A DNA stretch of 39,620 bases, from positions 1 through 39,620 of the forward strand of contig JAGWAN010000016.1 in assembly GCA_021296345.1 (NCBI GenBank), in the 5' to 3' direction. A program made the translations under genes and the position numbers. Below, one piece after another: positions 15,804-23,902 of the stretch (positions within the stretch are counted from its first letter, which is position 1; each line of letters opens with the position of its first letter). Below the pieces are notes generated by a model. That model was given only the letters and a program-made list of their open reading frames with translations, was not told where the DNA came from and did no database searches. The stretch is from Acidimicrobiia bacterium (GTDB lineage: Bacteria; Actinomycetota; Acidimicrobiia; Spongiisociales; Spongiisociaceae).

Positions 15804-17630
15804 TCACCCGCCCATTTCCGTGTTGCGAGCGTGGAAGAACCGGGTCTGGACCACGAAGTCGAGCGGCTCGAACAGGAGCTCCCACTTCTCCAGGACCGGC
15901 TGGTAGATGATCGGCTGCGGCATCCAGATGGCCACCTGATCGGCGATGATCTGGTCCTGTATCTGGCGCAGGACCAAGCCTCGCTCCTCGTCGTCGGTGA
16001 TACCGGACACACCGGCGGTCAACTCGTCCACCATCTCGTTGGAGTAGTAGGCCCAGTTGTAGCCGCCCTGGTCAGCCCAGGCCTCGGTCACGTACGCCGA
16101 CTTGAGCACCGTGGACGGATCCGTCGACGTCATGTTGAGGATCAGGTACGCCAGGTCGGTGGTCGTCTCGGGGCTCTTGGTCAGCTGGACCAGCTCCGGC
16201 CATCCGACCAGCTGCACATCCACGCCAATGCCGATCTCCTTCAGGTTCTCGGTGATCAACGTCCCGAAGAACGCCTCGTAGGAGAGGAACTGCAGGCCTG
16301 CGTAACTGATGGTGAACAGGATGTTGTCGGGACCGCCGTCCGGATACCCGGCCTCGGCCATCAGGGCACGGGCCTGGTCGAGATCCTGGCGGATCACGTC
16401 TGGTACCGGTCCGATCTCGGCGTTGGGAGGCAGCGGCCCGGTCGTCGGCTCGGCCCGCCCGTTGAGGTAGGAGATCCATCCGTCGTAGTCGACGGCCAGC
16501 GCGATGGCCTTGCGTACCCGCACGTCTGAGATCGGTCCGTCCGCCAGTTGGTTGAAGACCACCGTCCCCAACCCGAAGCGGGGCTGGATCAGGGCCTTGA
16601 CCCCGTCACAGGCCACAGCCTGGTCCACGAGATCGGGGCCGATACCGCCGATCGAGTCGACCTCGCCCTGGCACATGAGCAACACGGCCGTCGAGGCGTC
16701 CGGGTCCGTCCGGAGGGTGACCCTCGTGGGCGTGCCCGGCTCGAACGGCCGCCAGTAGTCGGTGAATCCGTTGAGGGTGATCATGTCCGCCGCCAGCGTG
16801 TCGAGCACGTACGGACCGGAGCCCGCCTCGTTCTCGGCGAACCAGGCTTCGGCCCACGGATCGTCGGCGGTGGCGTTGGCCTCGATGGCCTCGGCGGAGA
16901 CGATCGGCACCTTGGGCAGCAGACCGGTGAAGAACGTGTCGGGCTGGCCGAGGGTGATCTGGACCTCGTAGGGTCCGGTCGCCTCGTAGCCCACCACGTT
17001 CCGTAGCGGGGTGGCGGGACCCTGGCCGATGGCCTGGATCCGCTCCAGGCTCTTCACCACGTCGGTCGAGTCGAAGGGGTTGCCGTCGTGGAAGTTCACA
17101 TCGTCGCGCAGCGTGAAGGTGTAGGTAAGACCGTCCTCGGTCGACCACTCGCTGGCCAACGCAGGCTGGGCGACCGCAGGCTGGGAGCCGGGCGGGTACT
17201 CGAGCAGCGTGTCGTAGGCGCTGCGGACGAACAGCATTCCGTCGGACGACCAGGCCACAGCCGGGTCGAGGCTGGCGGTCTGGGCGATGTTCGAGAATAC
17301 GAACGGTATGTCATCGAGGACCTGGGGCCGCACGAGTCCCGGCGCCACGGTGGTCGTGGTGCCCTCCGTCGCGAGGGTGGCCTCCACTGCCTCCTCGGTC
17401 ATCTCCTCGGAGTCGCCCTCCTCAGTCATCTCCTCGCCGGACTCCTCCATCATGGCTTCGGTGGTGGTAGTCGCTGCCTGGGTCGCCTCGGTGGCGGCCG
17501 CCTGGGTCGCCTGAGTCGCCGGCGCTTCGTCCGCGGCGTCATCGCCGCCACATGCCGTGGCGACCATGGCGAGGACGGCAAGGACCGCCACCCATTTGAA
17601 ATGCCTGAGCCGATAACTGCCTAAGTTCAT
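15804..17630 (-). CDS. ABC transporter substrate-binding lipoprotein (SBP_bac_5, DppA/OppA type)
   Basis: A 608-aa extracytoplasmic receptor. The signal peptide carries a lipobox, AMVATAC, with the lipidated cysteine at 27. Residues about 28-100 form a Thr/Ala/Glu-rich, low-complexity acidic tether, unusually long for the family and marked by several EEMTEE-like repeats. The SBP_bac_5 fold follows (TFTLRDDVNFHDGNPFDSTD, then VRKAIALAVDY). ATG 17630 has a strong GGGAGG site 7 nt upstream. It heads the importer set and sits 121 bp after hyuB, a gap with a GATCCT-CCTA-AGGATC hairpin (17699-17714). Ligand unknown; peptide, hydantoin-like or glycoside ligands are all possible. Confidence 0.92.
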   Translation of the reverse strand: MNLGSYRLRHFKWVAVLAVLAMVATACGGDDAADEAPATQATQAAATEATQAATTTTEAMMEESGEEMTEEGDSEEMTEEAVEATLATEGTTTTVAPGLVRPQVLDDIPFVFSNIAQTASLDPAVAWSSDGMLFVRSAYDTLLEYPPGSQPAVAQPALASEWSTEDGLTYTFTLRDDVNFHDGNPFDSTDVVKSLERIQAIGQGPATPLRNVVGYEATGPYEVQITLGQPDTFFTGLLPKVPIVSAEAIEANATADDPWAEAWFAENEAGSGPYVLDTLAADMITLNGFTDYWRPFEPGTPTRVTLRTDPDASTAVLLMCQGEVDSIGGIGPDLVDQAVACDGVKALIQPRFGLGTVVFNQLADGPISDVRVRKAIALAVDYDGWISYLNGRAEPTTGPLPPNAEIGPVPDVIRQDLDQARALMAEAGYPDGGPDNILFTISYAGLQFLSYEAFFGTLITENLKEIGIGVDVQLVGWPELVQLTKSPETTTDLAYLILNMTSTDPSTVLKSAYVTEAWADQGGYNWAYYSNEMVDELTAGVSGITDDEERGLVLRQIQDQIIADQVAIWMPQPIIYQPVLEKWELLFEPLDFVVQTRFFHARNTEMGG

Positions 17631-17698
17631 GTTCTGTCCTCCCTGTGTTCGATTGCCGGACGCGAGCGCCGCGGCGGTGTCTCTTCTCTCGCTTACAC

Positions 17699-17714
17699 GA
17701 TCCTCCTAAGGATC
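17699..17714. other. hairpin between hyuB and the binding-protein gene
   Basis: A 6-bp perfect stem GATCCT/AGGATC with a CCTA loop in the 121-bp gap upstream of the DppA-type gene. It has no T-tract, so an intercistronic processing or mRNA-stability role is as likely as termination. Confidence 0.3.
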
Positions 17715-17751
17715 CGGGCGGGGTCCGTACGCTTTGAGCCTCTTGGCCCGC

Positions 17752-19449
17752 TCATTCTTGCACATCGATCCAGGTCGAGTAATAGCCGTCGGTAAGGTCG
17801 TCCGTCACCGCCTCGGGATCGCGCTCGGCCGGATCCCCGTAGCCCCCGCCCCCGCCGGTCTCCACCACCAGCACGCTATGGGCGGGAAGCCGGCGCGGGG
17901 GGGTCTTGAGAATCGTCTCGGATGTGCCGCCGATCGTCAGCGTGCCCGTGGTCGCCTTGCCGGGGCGGCCTCCGTGCAGTCCCCAGGCCGGCACCTGCGA
18001 ACGCTCGAGCCACAGGGTCAGGTTCATGCCATCAGCCAGAGTCTCGTACTCGCGCACGATCCCGAGCCCTCCCCGGTGCTTCCCGATGCCGCCCGAGTCC
18101 TCCCTGAGGCCGTAGCGCCTGACCATCAGGGGATACTTGGTCTCCACCACCTCCACGGGGATGTTCTTGAGGTCCCCGGCGCCGTAGTTGATCATCCCGT
18201 TGGCGCCGTCGGACCGGGATGACGCGCCCCAGCCGACGGCGGTGGCGTCGGCGGTGACGAACTGCGAGCCGTCGTCGCGGCGCCCCACGAAGGTGACGTT
18301 CATCGGGTCGGCCGTCTGACCTGCCACCACCTCGTCCGGAAGCACGTCGGCCAGCGCCCTGATGACCAGGTCGATCATCAGGCCGAGGGGCGGGTAGTAG
18401 TAGATGGTCCCGTGGGGCTCGGAGACGTTGAACACGGTGTTCTCGGGCGCCACCACCTCCAGATTCCGGAAGGTTCCACCCGTCACCGGCACGTTCGGGT
18501 TGATGAGACACTTGTAGGCGAGGCGCGCCCCCGCGAGGGTTCCGGGCATCGGCGAGTTGACCGGCCCGTGCGTGGGGCCGCTCGACCCGTCGAGGTCGAT
18601 GGTCATCCGGTCACCCTCTATCCGCACGGCAACGCACACCTCGACCTGCGGTAGGCCGGGACCGCCGGAGTCCATGTGGGCGGCGGCCCGGTAGAGACCG
18701 TCAGGGATGGCCTGCACCGCCTCCCGGTCCAGGTGTTCGCACTGGGCGAATATCTGGTCGGCGGCCCGCTCCACGGTGTCGGTCCCGAAACGCTCGTGCA
18801 GGGCCACCAGCTGGTGCTCACCGGTGCGGCAGGCGGCGATCTGGGCATGGAGATCACCCCAGACCGAACGGGGCAGGCGGCTGTTCCGGGTTATGTAGTC
18901 GATGACCTCCCGGACGGGCTCGCCGGCCCGGTAGACGGCTGTGGGCCCGAAGCGGTATCCCTCCTGGTATATCTCGGTGGTGTCCACCGGCCGGCCCGCT
19001 TCCTTGGCCCCGATGTCCAGCCAGTGGGCCTTGGTGGCCCCGAAACCGATGAGTGTGTCCCCGAGAAACACCGGGGAGAAGATGTTGACGTCGTAGGTGT
19101 GGCTACCCACCAGATACGGGTCGTTGACCATGTACACGTCGCCGGGGACGTAGCCGTCCGTCCCGCCGAGGAGCTCGGTGGTGACCTTGATACCGAGCTC
19201 CAGGTTGCCGAGGAACATCGGGAGGCCCGGCGACTGGCCCAGCAGGCGGCCCCGGCGGTCGAAGATGCCCACCGAGCAGTCCTTCATCTCGTAGATGATC
19301 GGCGTATAGGCGGACCGGAAGAGGTTCTTGTTCATCTGGCGGGCGATCGACAGGAAGGCGTTGCGGATGACCTCCACGGTCACCGGATCGACCAGACCGG
19401 GGTCGGGCGAGCCGGCCGGACCGCCGAGCAGATCCGTCCTGCGTTCCAT
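17752..19449 (-). CDS. hyuB: hydantoinase B / 5-oxoprolinase beta-type subunit
   Basis: A 565-aa HyuB-family protein, the partner of HyuA in ATP-dependent N-methylhydantoinase, 5-oxoprolinase or acetone carboxylase-like enzymes. Characteristic blocks are DPVTVEVIRNAFLSIARQMN at the N terminus, SAYTPIIYEMKDCSVGIFD, GDVYMVNDPYLVGSHTYDV, and the glycine-rich C-terminal GGGGGYGDP. The ATG at 19449 shares one base with the HyuA stop (TGATG), and an in-frame TTG sits just before it. It would act in the cytoplasm on a cyclic amide, with ATP-dependent ring opening by HyuA. Located between the ring-cleavage genes and the importer. Confidence 0.92.
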   Translation of the reverse strand: MERRTDLLGGPAGSPDPGLVDPVTVEVIRNAFLSIARQMNKNLFRSAYTPIIYEMKDCSVGIFDRRGRLLGQSPGLPMFLGNLELGIKVTTELLGGTDGYVPGDVYMVNDPYLVGSHTYDVNIFSPVFLGDTLIGFGATKAHWLDIGAKEAGRPVDTTEIYQEGYRFGPTAVYRAGEPVREVIDYITRNSRLPRSVWGDLHAQIAACRTGEHQLVALHERFGTDTVERAADQIFAQCEHLDREAVQAIPDGLYRAAAHMDSGGPGLPQVEVCVAVRIEGDRMTIDLDGSSGPTHGPVNSPMPGTLAGARLAYKCLINPNVPVTGGTFRNLEVVAPENTVFNVSEPHGTIYYYPPLGLMIDLVIRALADVLPDEVVAGQTADPMNVTFVGRRDDGSQFVTADATAVGWGASSRSDGANGMINYGAGDLKNIPVEVVETKYPLMVRRYGLREDSGGIGKHRGGLGIVREYETLADGMNLTLWLERSQVPAWGLHGGRPGKATTGTLTIGGTSETILKTPPRRLPAHSVLVVETGGGGGYGDPAERDPEAVTDDLTDGYYSTWIDVQE

Positions 19450-21488
19450 CAACTACCGCCCCTCTCCATCACCAGGTGGCCTCGATCCGAAGTGGCCGCC
19501 CGCCATCCGGGCGGCACCAGCGTGGTGCAACCGGATTCCAGCACGATGGCGGGACCGTCGAGCTCCTGGCTGCGGCCCATGTCGGCCCGCCGGTACACGT
19601 CCGTCGGCTCCGGTCCGTTACCGAAGTCGGCCGGGAGGGTCATCAAGGCCCGGGCGGGAGACGATCCGGGCAGGACGGAAAGATCGGTGGGGCGGCGCAG
19701 GCCGACCGCCGAGATACGCACGCTCACGAGTTCGACAGCTTCCCCCGGGTTGGAGTGCCCGTATCTGGCCTGGTAGGCGGCATGGAAGTCGGCAGCCACC
19801 CGAGCCGGGTCTTCGAGCCCCTGAGCATCGTGGATGGGTACGGTCAGCGTGTACTCCTGACCGAAGTAACGGAGGTCGACAGAGGGGCGGAAGTCCATGT
19901 CGGAGGCCTCGACCCCGTCCTCTGCGAGCAACGTCCGGCCTTCGCCCCTCAGATCCTCGAAGGCGGACCCGACCGCCTCGTGGTCGAGAGAATCGAAACG
20001 TCCGTAGAGGGACCGCGCCAGATCGTGACGCACGTCCGCCTGGAGCATCCCCCACGCCGACAGGACCCCCGGAGCGTGGGGCACGATCACCCGTGACATG
20101 CCCATCTCATCGGCCAGAGCGGCGGCATGGAGCGGCCCTGCTCCGCCGAAGGCCAGCAGGTCGAAGTCCCGCGGGTCGATACCCCGCCCGACGGTGATCT
20201 CGCGGATGCCGTCGGCCATCATGGCGTTGACAACCTCTATGGCGCCCAGCGCCAGTTCGCGGGCATCGAGCCCCAGCTCGGCCGCGACCTTCTCCAGCGC
20301 GGCCTCGGCCGCCTCGAGGTCCAGATCGAGCGCACCGGCGAACCTGGCGATCTCGGGGATCCGCCCGAGGAGCGCGTTGGCGTCGGTGACGGTTGCGCTC
20401 ACCCCGCCGTGCCCGTAGCAGGCCGGGCCGGGCATGGCGCCGGCCGATGCAGGTCCCACCCGAAGACCGCCCGCTTCGACCCAGATTATGGATCCCCCGC
20501 CCGCGCCCAGGGAGTGGATCGCTACAGAGGGGGTGAGTACGGGGTGGCCCTCTATCTCCACCTCGCTGTCGATGTCGGCGCGGCCGTCGACCACCAGCGA
20601 GACATCGAAGGAGGTACCGCCCATGTCGACGCAGATCAGCTGGTTCGATTCGATGGCGCCGCCGATCGCCTCCGAGGCCACCGTCCCACCCACCGGCCCG
20701 GAGAACAGGGTCTGGGCGGCTCTACGGAGCCCGGTCTGGGCGGTCATCACCCCGCCGTTCGACTGCATTACGTGGAGCGGTGACCGGAGCCCGCCCTCGG
20801 CCAGGCGCATCTCCAGGGCCTCCAGGTAGTCCCTGATTCTGGGCGTCACGTAGGCGGAGACCAGGGTGGTGGACCAGCGCTCGTACTCCCTCCACTCGGC
20901 CGTGACCTCGTGGGAGGCCACCACGCTGATGCCGGGAAGCGCTTCCCGCAGGATGGCGGCGGCCTCCTGCTCGTGAGCGGGCCACCGGAACGAGTGCATG
21001 AAGCAGACCGCCACCGATTCGTAACGCCCGCGCAGCCGCTCGGCCAGGTCGCGGATCCCGGTGCTGTCGAGGGGCGTGCGGATCGTCCCGTCGGCCAGGG
21101 TCCGCTCCTCGACCTCGAAGATATCCCGCCTGCGGAGAAGGAGCTCGGGGCGCCGGTAGTGGATGTTGTACATCTCGGGCCGGCTGGCCCGACCGATCTC
21201 GTACACGTCGCGGAACCCGCCGGTGACCACCAGGGCCATCGAGGCGCCGTTGCGCTGGAGAAGCGCGTTCAGGGCGGTGGTGGTCCCGTGGATGAAGTCC
21301 CTCACCTCGGGAAGGGATACCTCCATGAGGGAGACGGCCTGCATGACGCCGGCATCCTGGGCCCCGGCAATGGAAAGGGCCTTGGCGCTCTCGGTCCTGC
21401 CGTCGGGCCAGGTGGCGACGGCGTCGGTGAAGGTGCCGCCTATGTCGACGGCGACGCGCACGCCCGGATCGCGAAGGGGTCCGCTCAC
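19449..21488 (-). CDS. hyuA: hydantoinase A / 5-oxoprolinase alpha-type subunit
   Basis: A 679-aa HyuA-family ATPase subunit of the ASKHA fold. The phosphate-1 motif is DIGGTFTD at residues 15-22. HGTTTALNALLQRNG is the next conserved block, followed by DMGGTSFDVSLV (phosphate-2 region) and GGAGPLHAAALADEMG. GTG 21488 overlaps the stop of the PIG-L gene (GTGA); the longer open frame above it lies inside that gene. With HyuB it should hydrolyse a cyclic amide or imide at the cost of ATP. Whether the substrate is hydantoin, 5-oxoproline or a pathway-specific lactam cannot be told. Acetone carboxylase-like function is less likely because no gamma subunit gene is adjacent. Confidence 0.92.
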   Translation of the reverse strand: MSGPLRDPGVRVAVDIGGTFTDAVATWPDGRTESAKALSIAGAQDAGVMQAVSLMEVSLPEVRDFIHGTTTALNALLQRNGASMALVVTGGFRDVYEIGRASRPEMYNIHYRRPELLLRRRDIFEVEERTLADGTIRTPLDSTGIRDLAERLRGRYESVAVCFMHSFRWPAHEQEAAAILREALPGISVVASHEVTAEWREYERWSTTLVSAYVTPRIRDYLEALEMRLAEGGLRSPLHVMQSNGGVMTAQTGLRRAAQTLFSGPVGGTVASEAIGGAIESNQLICVDMGGTSFDVSLVVDGRADIDSEVEIEGHPVLTPSVAIHSLGAGGGSIIWVEAGGLRVGPASAGAMPGPACYGHGGVSATVTDANALLGRIPEIARFAGALDLDLEAAEAALEKVAAELGLDARELALGAIEVVNAMMADGIREITVGRGIDPRDFDLLAFGGAGPLHAAALADEMGMSRVIVPHAPGVLSAWGMLQADVRHDLARSLYGRFDSLDHEAVGSAFEDLRGEGRTLLAEDGVEASDMDFRPSVDLRYFGQEYTLTVPIHDAQGLEDPARVAADFHAAYQARYGHSNPGEAVELVSVRISAVGLRRPTDLSVLPGSSPARALMTLPADFGNGPEPTDVYRRADMGRSQELDGPAIVLESGCTTLVPPGWRAATSDRGHLVMERGGS

Positions 21489-22201
21489 AAGGAACCCTTC
21501 ATCTCGGGCGTCAGTCGCTGAAAGGCCTCCACGTACTCCACCTCCGGGCCGGCGCCGATATAACGAGCCTGGAACGCCCGCTGCCGGGCCCGCTCCGTGT
21601 AGTGGTCCCGCAGGTAGGTCTGGGCGCCCATCGCCTCCAAGGCCTTGGCCTTGACCGGCCACACGGGGGTGATGTCAATGAAGGTGTCGGGTTTGAAGTC
21701 GCACAGGTCGGGTTGATGGGGCTCGAACGCGTACATGGCCGGCGGGGGGATGGTGGGGAAGGCGGCCGGGACCCCGCCCGCGCCCATGGCGAGCAGCCGG
21801 ACCCGCTGCGACGCCTGGGAGGCAACCGGGTGGTCGGGATTGAAGGGATCGTTCGGAGCATGGATCAGCACGACGTCGGGAACGGTCTCGATGAACAGGT
21901 CCACCAGGCGTTGCGTGGCTTGGTCGTCGATCACCAGCGGGTAGTCGCCCAGGTCGAGAGCCACGAAGTCGGCGTCGAGGACCGACGCCGCCGCGGTGGC
22001 CTCCTCGCGCCGTATCCGCCGCACCGCCTCCAGCGTCTGGCCGGGCTGGCTCCACAGGGCGCCGGACTCCCCGCGCTCCCCGTAGGAAAGGGAGACCACG
22101 GTGGCCCTTCCACCGGCCGCGGTGTGCGTGGCGACAGCCCCCGAGGCCCGCCACACGAAGTCGGCGGCGTGCGCACTGATCACCAGCATCGAATGGGCCA
22201 C
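21485..22201 (-). CDS. PIG-L/LmbE-fold protein, GalB-type 4-oxalomesaconate hydratase candidate
   Basis: A 238-aa zinc protein of the PIG-L fold. The usual AHPDDE motif is replaced by SAHAADFVWR (His11, Asp14), and the third metal ligand is probably His124 in NPDHPVAS. SAHxADFVWRxxG followed by LSYGERGES is the pattern I associate with GalB of the gallate pathway, which hydrates 4-oxalomesaconate, rather than with GlcNAc deacetylases. The GTG at 22201 has GGAG 7 nt upstream and follows the dioxygenase stop by 3 nt; an ATG at 22189 is an alternative. Direct coupling to a LigB-type dioxygenase supports the hydratase assignment, but this is family-level recognition. Confidence 0.75.
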   Translation of the reverse strand: MAHSMLVISAHAADFVWRASGAVATHTAAGGRATVVSLSYGERGESGALWSQPGQTLEAVRRIRREEATAAASVLDADFVALDLGDYPLVIDDQATQRLVDLFIETVPDVVLIHAPNDPFNPDHPVASQASQRVRLLAMGAGGVPAAFPTIPPPAMYAFEPHQPDLCDFKPDTFIDITPVWPVKAKALEAMGAQTYLRDHYTERARQRAFQARYIGAGPEVEYVEAFQRLTPEMKGSL

Positions 22202-22204
22202 GGA

Positions 22205-23188
22205 TCAGCTCCAGATGGTCGCGCACATGGCGGTGCCGGTTCCCGCCTCGGTGCGGTAGCCGGGCACGTAGGCCACCAGTTCCATTTCGAGACTCTCGCA
22301 AGCGCCGCCGACCGCGATCCAGCACAGTCCCTCGGACGTTCCGGACACGAAGTCCTCCGCCTCGAGCTCGGCGATCCGGCCGTCGTCCCCCGACGCCACG
22401 GCTTCGAGCATGCGGCGATCAATCGACTCGTCGATCACGAAGTGGCTCAGCCCTCCCGAGGCGACCACGGCCACCCGGATGTCCTCCGGGTAGGCTGCGA
22501 TCGACGCCGCCAATGCCTTGCCGAGCTCCCAGCACCGGACCGGCGTGGGCGTGTTGGGCGGGAAATAGGTGTTGAGGACCACCGGGACCATAGGGATCGG
22601 ATCCTGGTCACGGTCCATCAGGCGGTTACGGATGGCGATGAAGGGATGGCCGGCCGACTGCCCTTCGGGCGCCGCGTTCACCTGGGCCACGTCGAAGCCG
22701 CGGCGGTTGAGATCGGTGATCAGGAACTTTCCCATCTCGGCGTCGCACGGGTAGGTCTCGGGCTGCTCCCCGAACAGCGCCCAGGCGGCGGGTTCCACCG
22801 CCGGGAAGACCCACTCGGGCGGGAAGGCGTCGATGGTCTCCCCCCAGTAGACCGCGATGGTGGGCATGCTCTGCTCGGAGAAGAGTTCGTGGTGGTCGTC
22901 CCCCACGATCACCACCACGTCGGGCCGGGCCTCGGCCAGAGCGGCCGCCAGTCGAGCCACCCCCGCGTTGATCCGCTCGTACTTCTCGGCCCAGACCTCG
23001 TCGTTGACCTGCTCGGCGACACCCTCGGAGGCCCGCGCCGCCACCAGGTCCTGGTAGTCCCACCGCTTGCGCTTCCAGATCAGGGGGAACGCCGTGGCAT
23101 CCCTCGACGCGTACTCCGCCCAGTGATCGCTGGACATGCTCATCTGGGGAGTGTGCGAAACACCGAGTCCCAGTACCAGTTCTGCCAT
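22205..23188 (-). CDS. class III extradiol ring-cleavage dioxygenase, LigB type
   Basis: A 327-aa non-haem Fe(II) dioxygenase of the LigB superfamily, which opens catecholic rings next to the hydroxyls. Candidate residues are His12 (GVSHTP), His99/His100 (VGDDHHELF), His181 (AGHPF) and His249-Glu253 (GGLSHFVIDE). The C terminus YRTEAGTGTAM resembles gallate/protocatechuate 4,5-dioxygenases. Unlike gallate dioxygenase it has no LigA-like C-terminal domain, and no separate small subunit gene is adjacent. ATG 23188 has AGGAG upstream. It directly precedes the GalB-type gene, so the product is likely a 4-oxalomesaconate-like diacid or triacid. The exact ring substrate is unknown. Confidence 0.85.
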   Translation of the reverse strand: MAELVLGLGVSHTPQMSMSSDHWAEYASRDATAFPLIWKRKRWDYQDLVAARASEGVAEQVNDEVWAEKYERINAGVARLAAALAEARPDVVVIVGDDHHELFSEQSMPTIAVYWGETIDAFPPEWVFPAVEPAAWALFGEQPETYPCDAEMGKFLITDLNRRGFDVAQVNAAPEGQSAGHPFIAIRNRLMDRDQDPIPMVPVVLNTYFPPNTPTPVRCWELGKALAASIAAYPEDIRVAVVASGGLSHFVIDESIDRRMLEAVASGDDGRIAELEAEDFVSGTSEGLCWIAVGGACESLEMELVAYVPGYRTEAGTGTAMCATIWS

Positions 23189-23292
23189 CTCTAGCTCTCC
23201 TGTCGAACCGCTGTGCCGTCGGGTGATCTTATCGGTGCATACCCGGTGGACCGCCGGGCGCCGATCGTCTCACAAGTCACCATCGCACCACC

Positions 23293-23886
23293 TCAAACCA
23301 GGTGCAGGGAGTGGAGCACTTCGGTCAGGTCGCCGTCCACCACGCACGCATGGCAGGTCGTCGACGAGAAGCGGCCCCCGAAGAACACGAGCGGGCGAGG
23401 TGACCGCTCGTCCTTGAGCAGGGCGTCGACGTGACCGACGACTATCGAGTGGTCACCCTCCTCGTAGACCGACCTGAGCGAGCAACCCACGTGGCCGATG
23501 GATCCGTCCAGAACGGGGTCGCCCGTGGGTCCGAGCACCGTTTGCTCACCGAACAGTTCCTCGCCCCGGGCCGCCGGACGGGCGAATCCGAGCGCCACAC
23601 CGACGTCATCCTGCCCGAGGATGTTCACCGAGAAACCCCGCGCCTTCCTTATGAACCGGTTACTGAAGCTGTCGAGGGCGATCGACACGGCCACCAGAGG
23701 GGGTGTCAGCGACACGGACATGACCGCGTTCGCCGTCATCCCGTGGTACTCATTGCCGGACGCCATGGTGATGACCGTCACCCCGGTGGCGAACAGGCCC
23801 ATCGTGTCGCGGTAGGCGCGCGGGTCCGCGGCATCCAGTGCCGTGAGCCGAGCGCCCGTCTTCAGGGCCGGATCCGCACGATTCAT
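23293..23886 (-). CDS. flavin reductase (FMN-binding split barrel), partner of the HpaB-type oxygenase
   Basis: A 197-aa reductase of the HpaC/RutF/ActVB family that reduces free FAD or FMN with NAD(P)H for a two-component monooxygenase. Landmarks are MGLFATGVTVITMASG, GMTANAVMSVSLTPPLVAVSI (the flavin-binding strand and loop), FSVNILGQDD, and the C-terminal SIVVGHVDALL ... PLVFFGGRF. The ATG at 23886 is 16 bp after the HpaB-type stop, so the pair is co-transcribed. The gap of 104 bp to the dioxygenase gene contains no obvious signal. Confidence 0.9.
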   Translation of the reverse strand: MNRADPALKTGARLTALDAADPRAYRDTMGLFATGVTVITMASGNEYHGMTANAVMSVSLTPPLVAVSIALDSFSNRFIRKARGFSVNILGQDDVGVALGFARPAARGEELFGEQTVLGPTGDPVLDGSIGHVGCSLRSVYEEGDHSIVVGHVDALLKDERSPRPLVFFGGRFSSTTCHACVVDGDLTEVLHSLHLV

Positions 23887-23902
23887 GGACCGTCCAGCAG
23901 GC

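Noticed and set aside
19447..19452. TTG at 19452 as the hyuB start
   Set aside because: The ATG immediately following at 19449 overlaps the HyuA stop as TGATG and is the more natural start.
21602..23194. 530-codon open frame on the plus strand across the PIG-L and LigB-type genes
   Set aside because: Mirror of the real genes with His/Arg/Gly-rich composition and no recognisable motif; both sense genes have motifs and ribosome sites.
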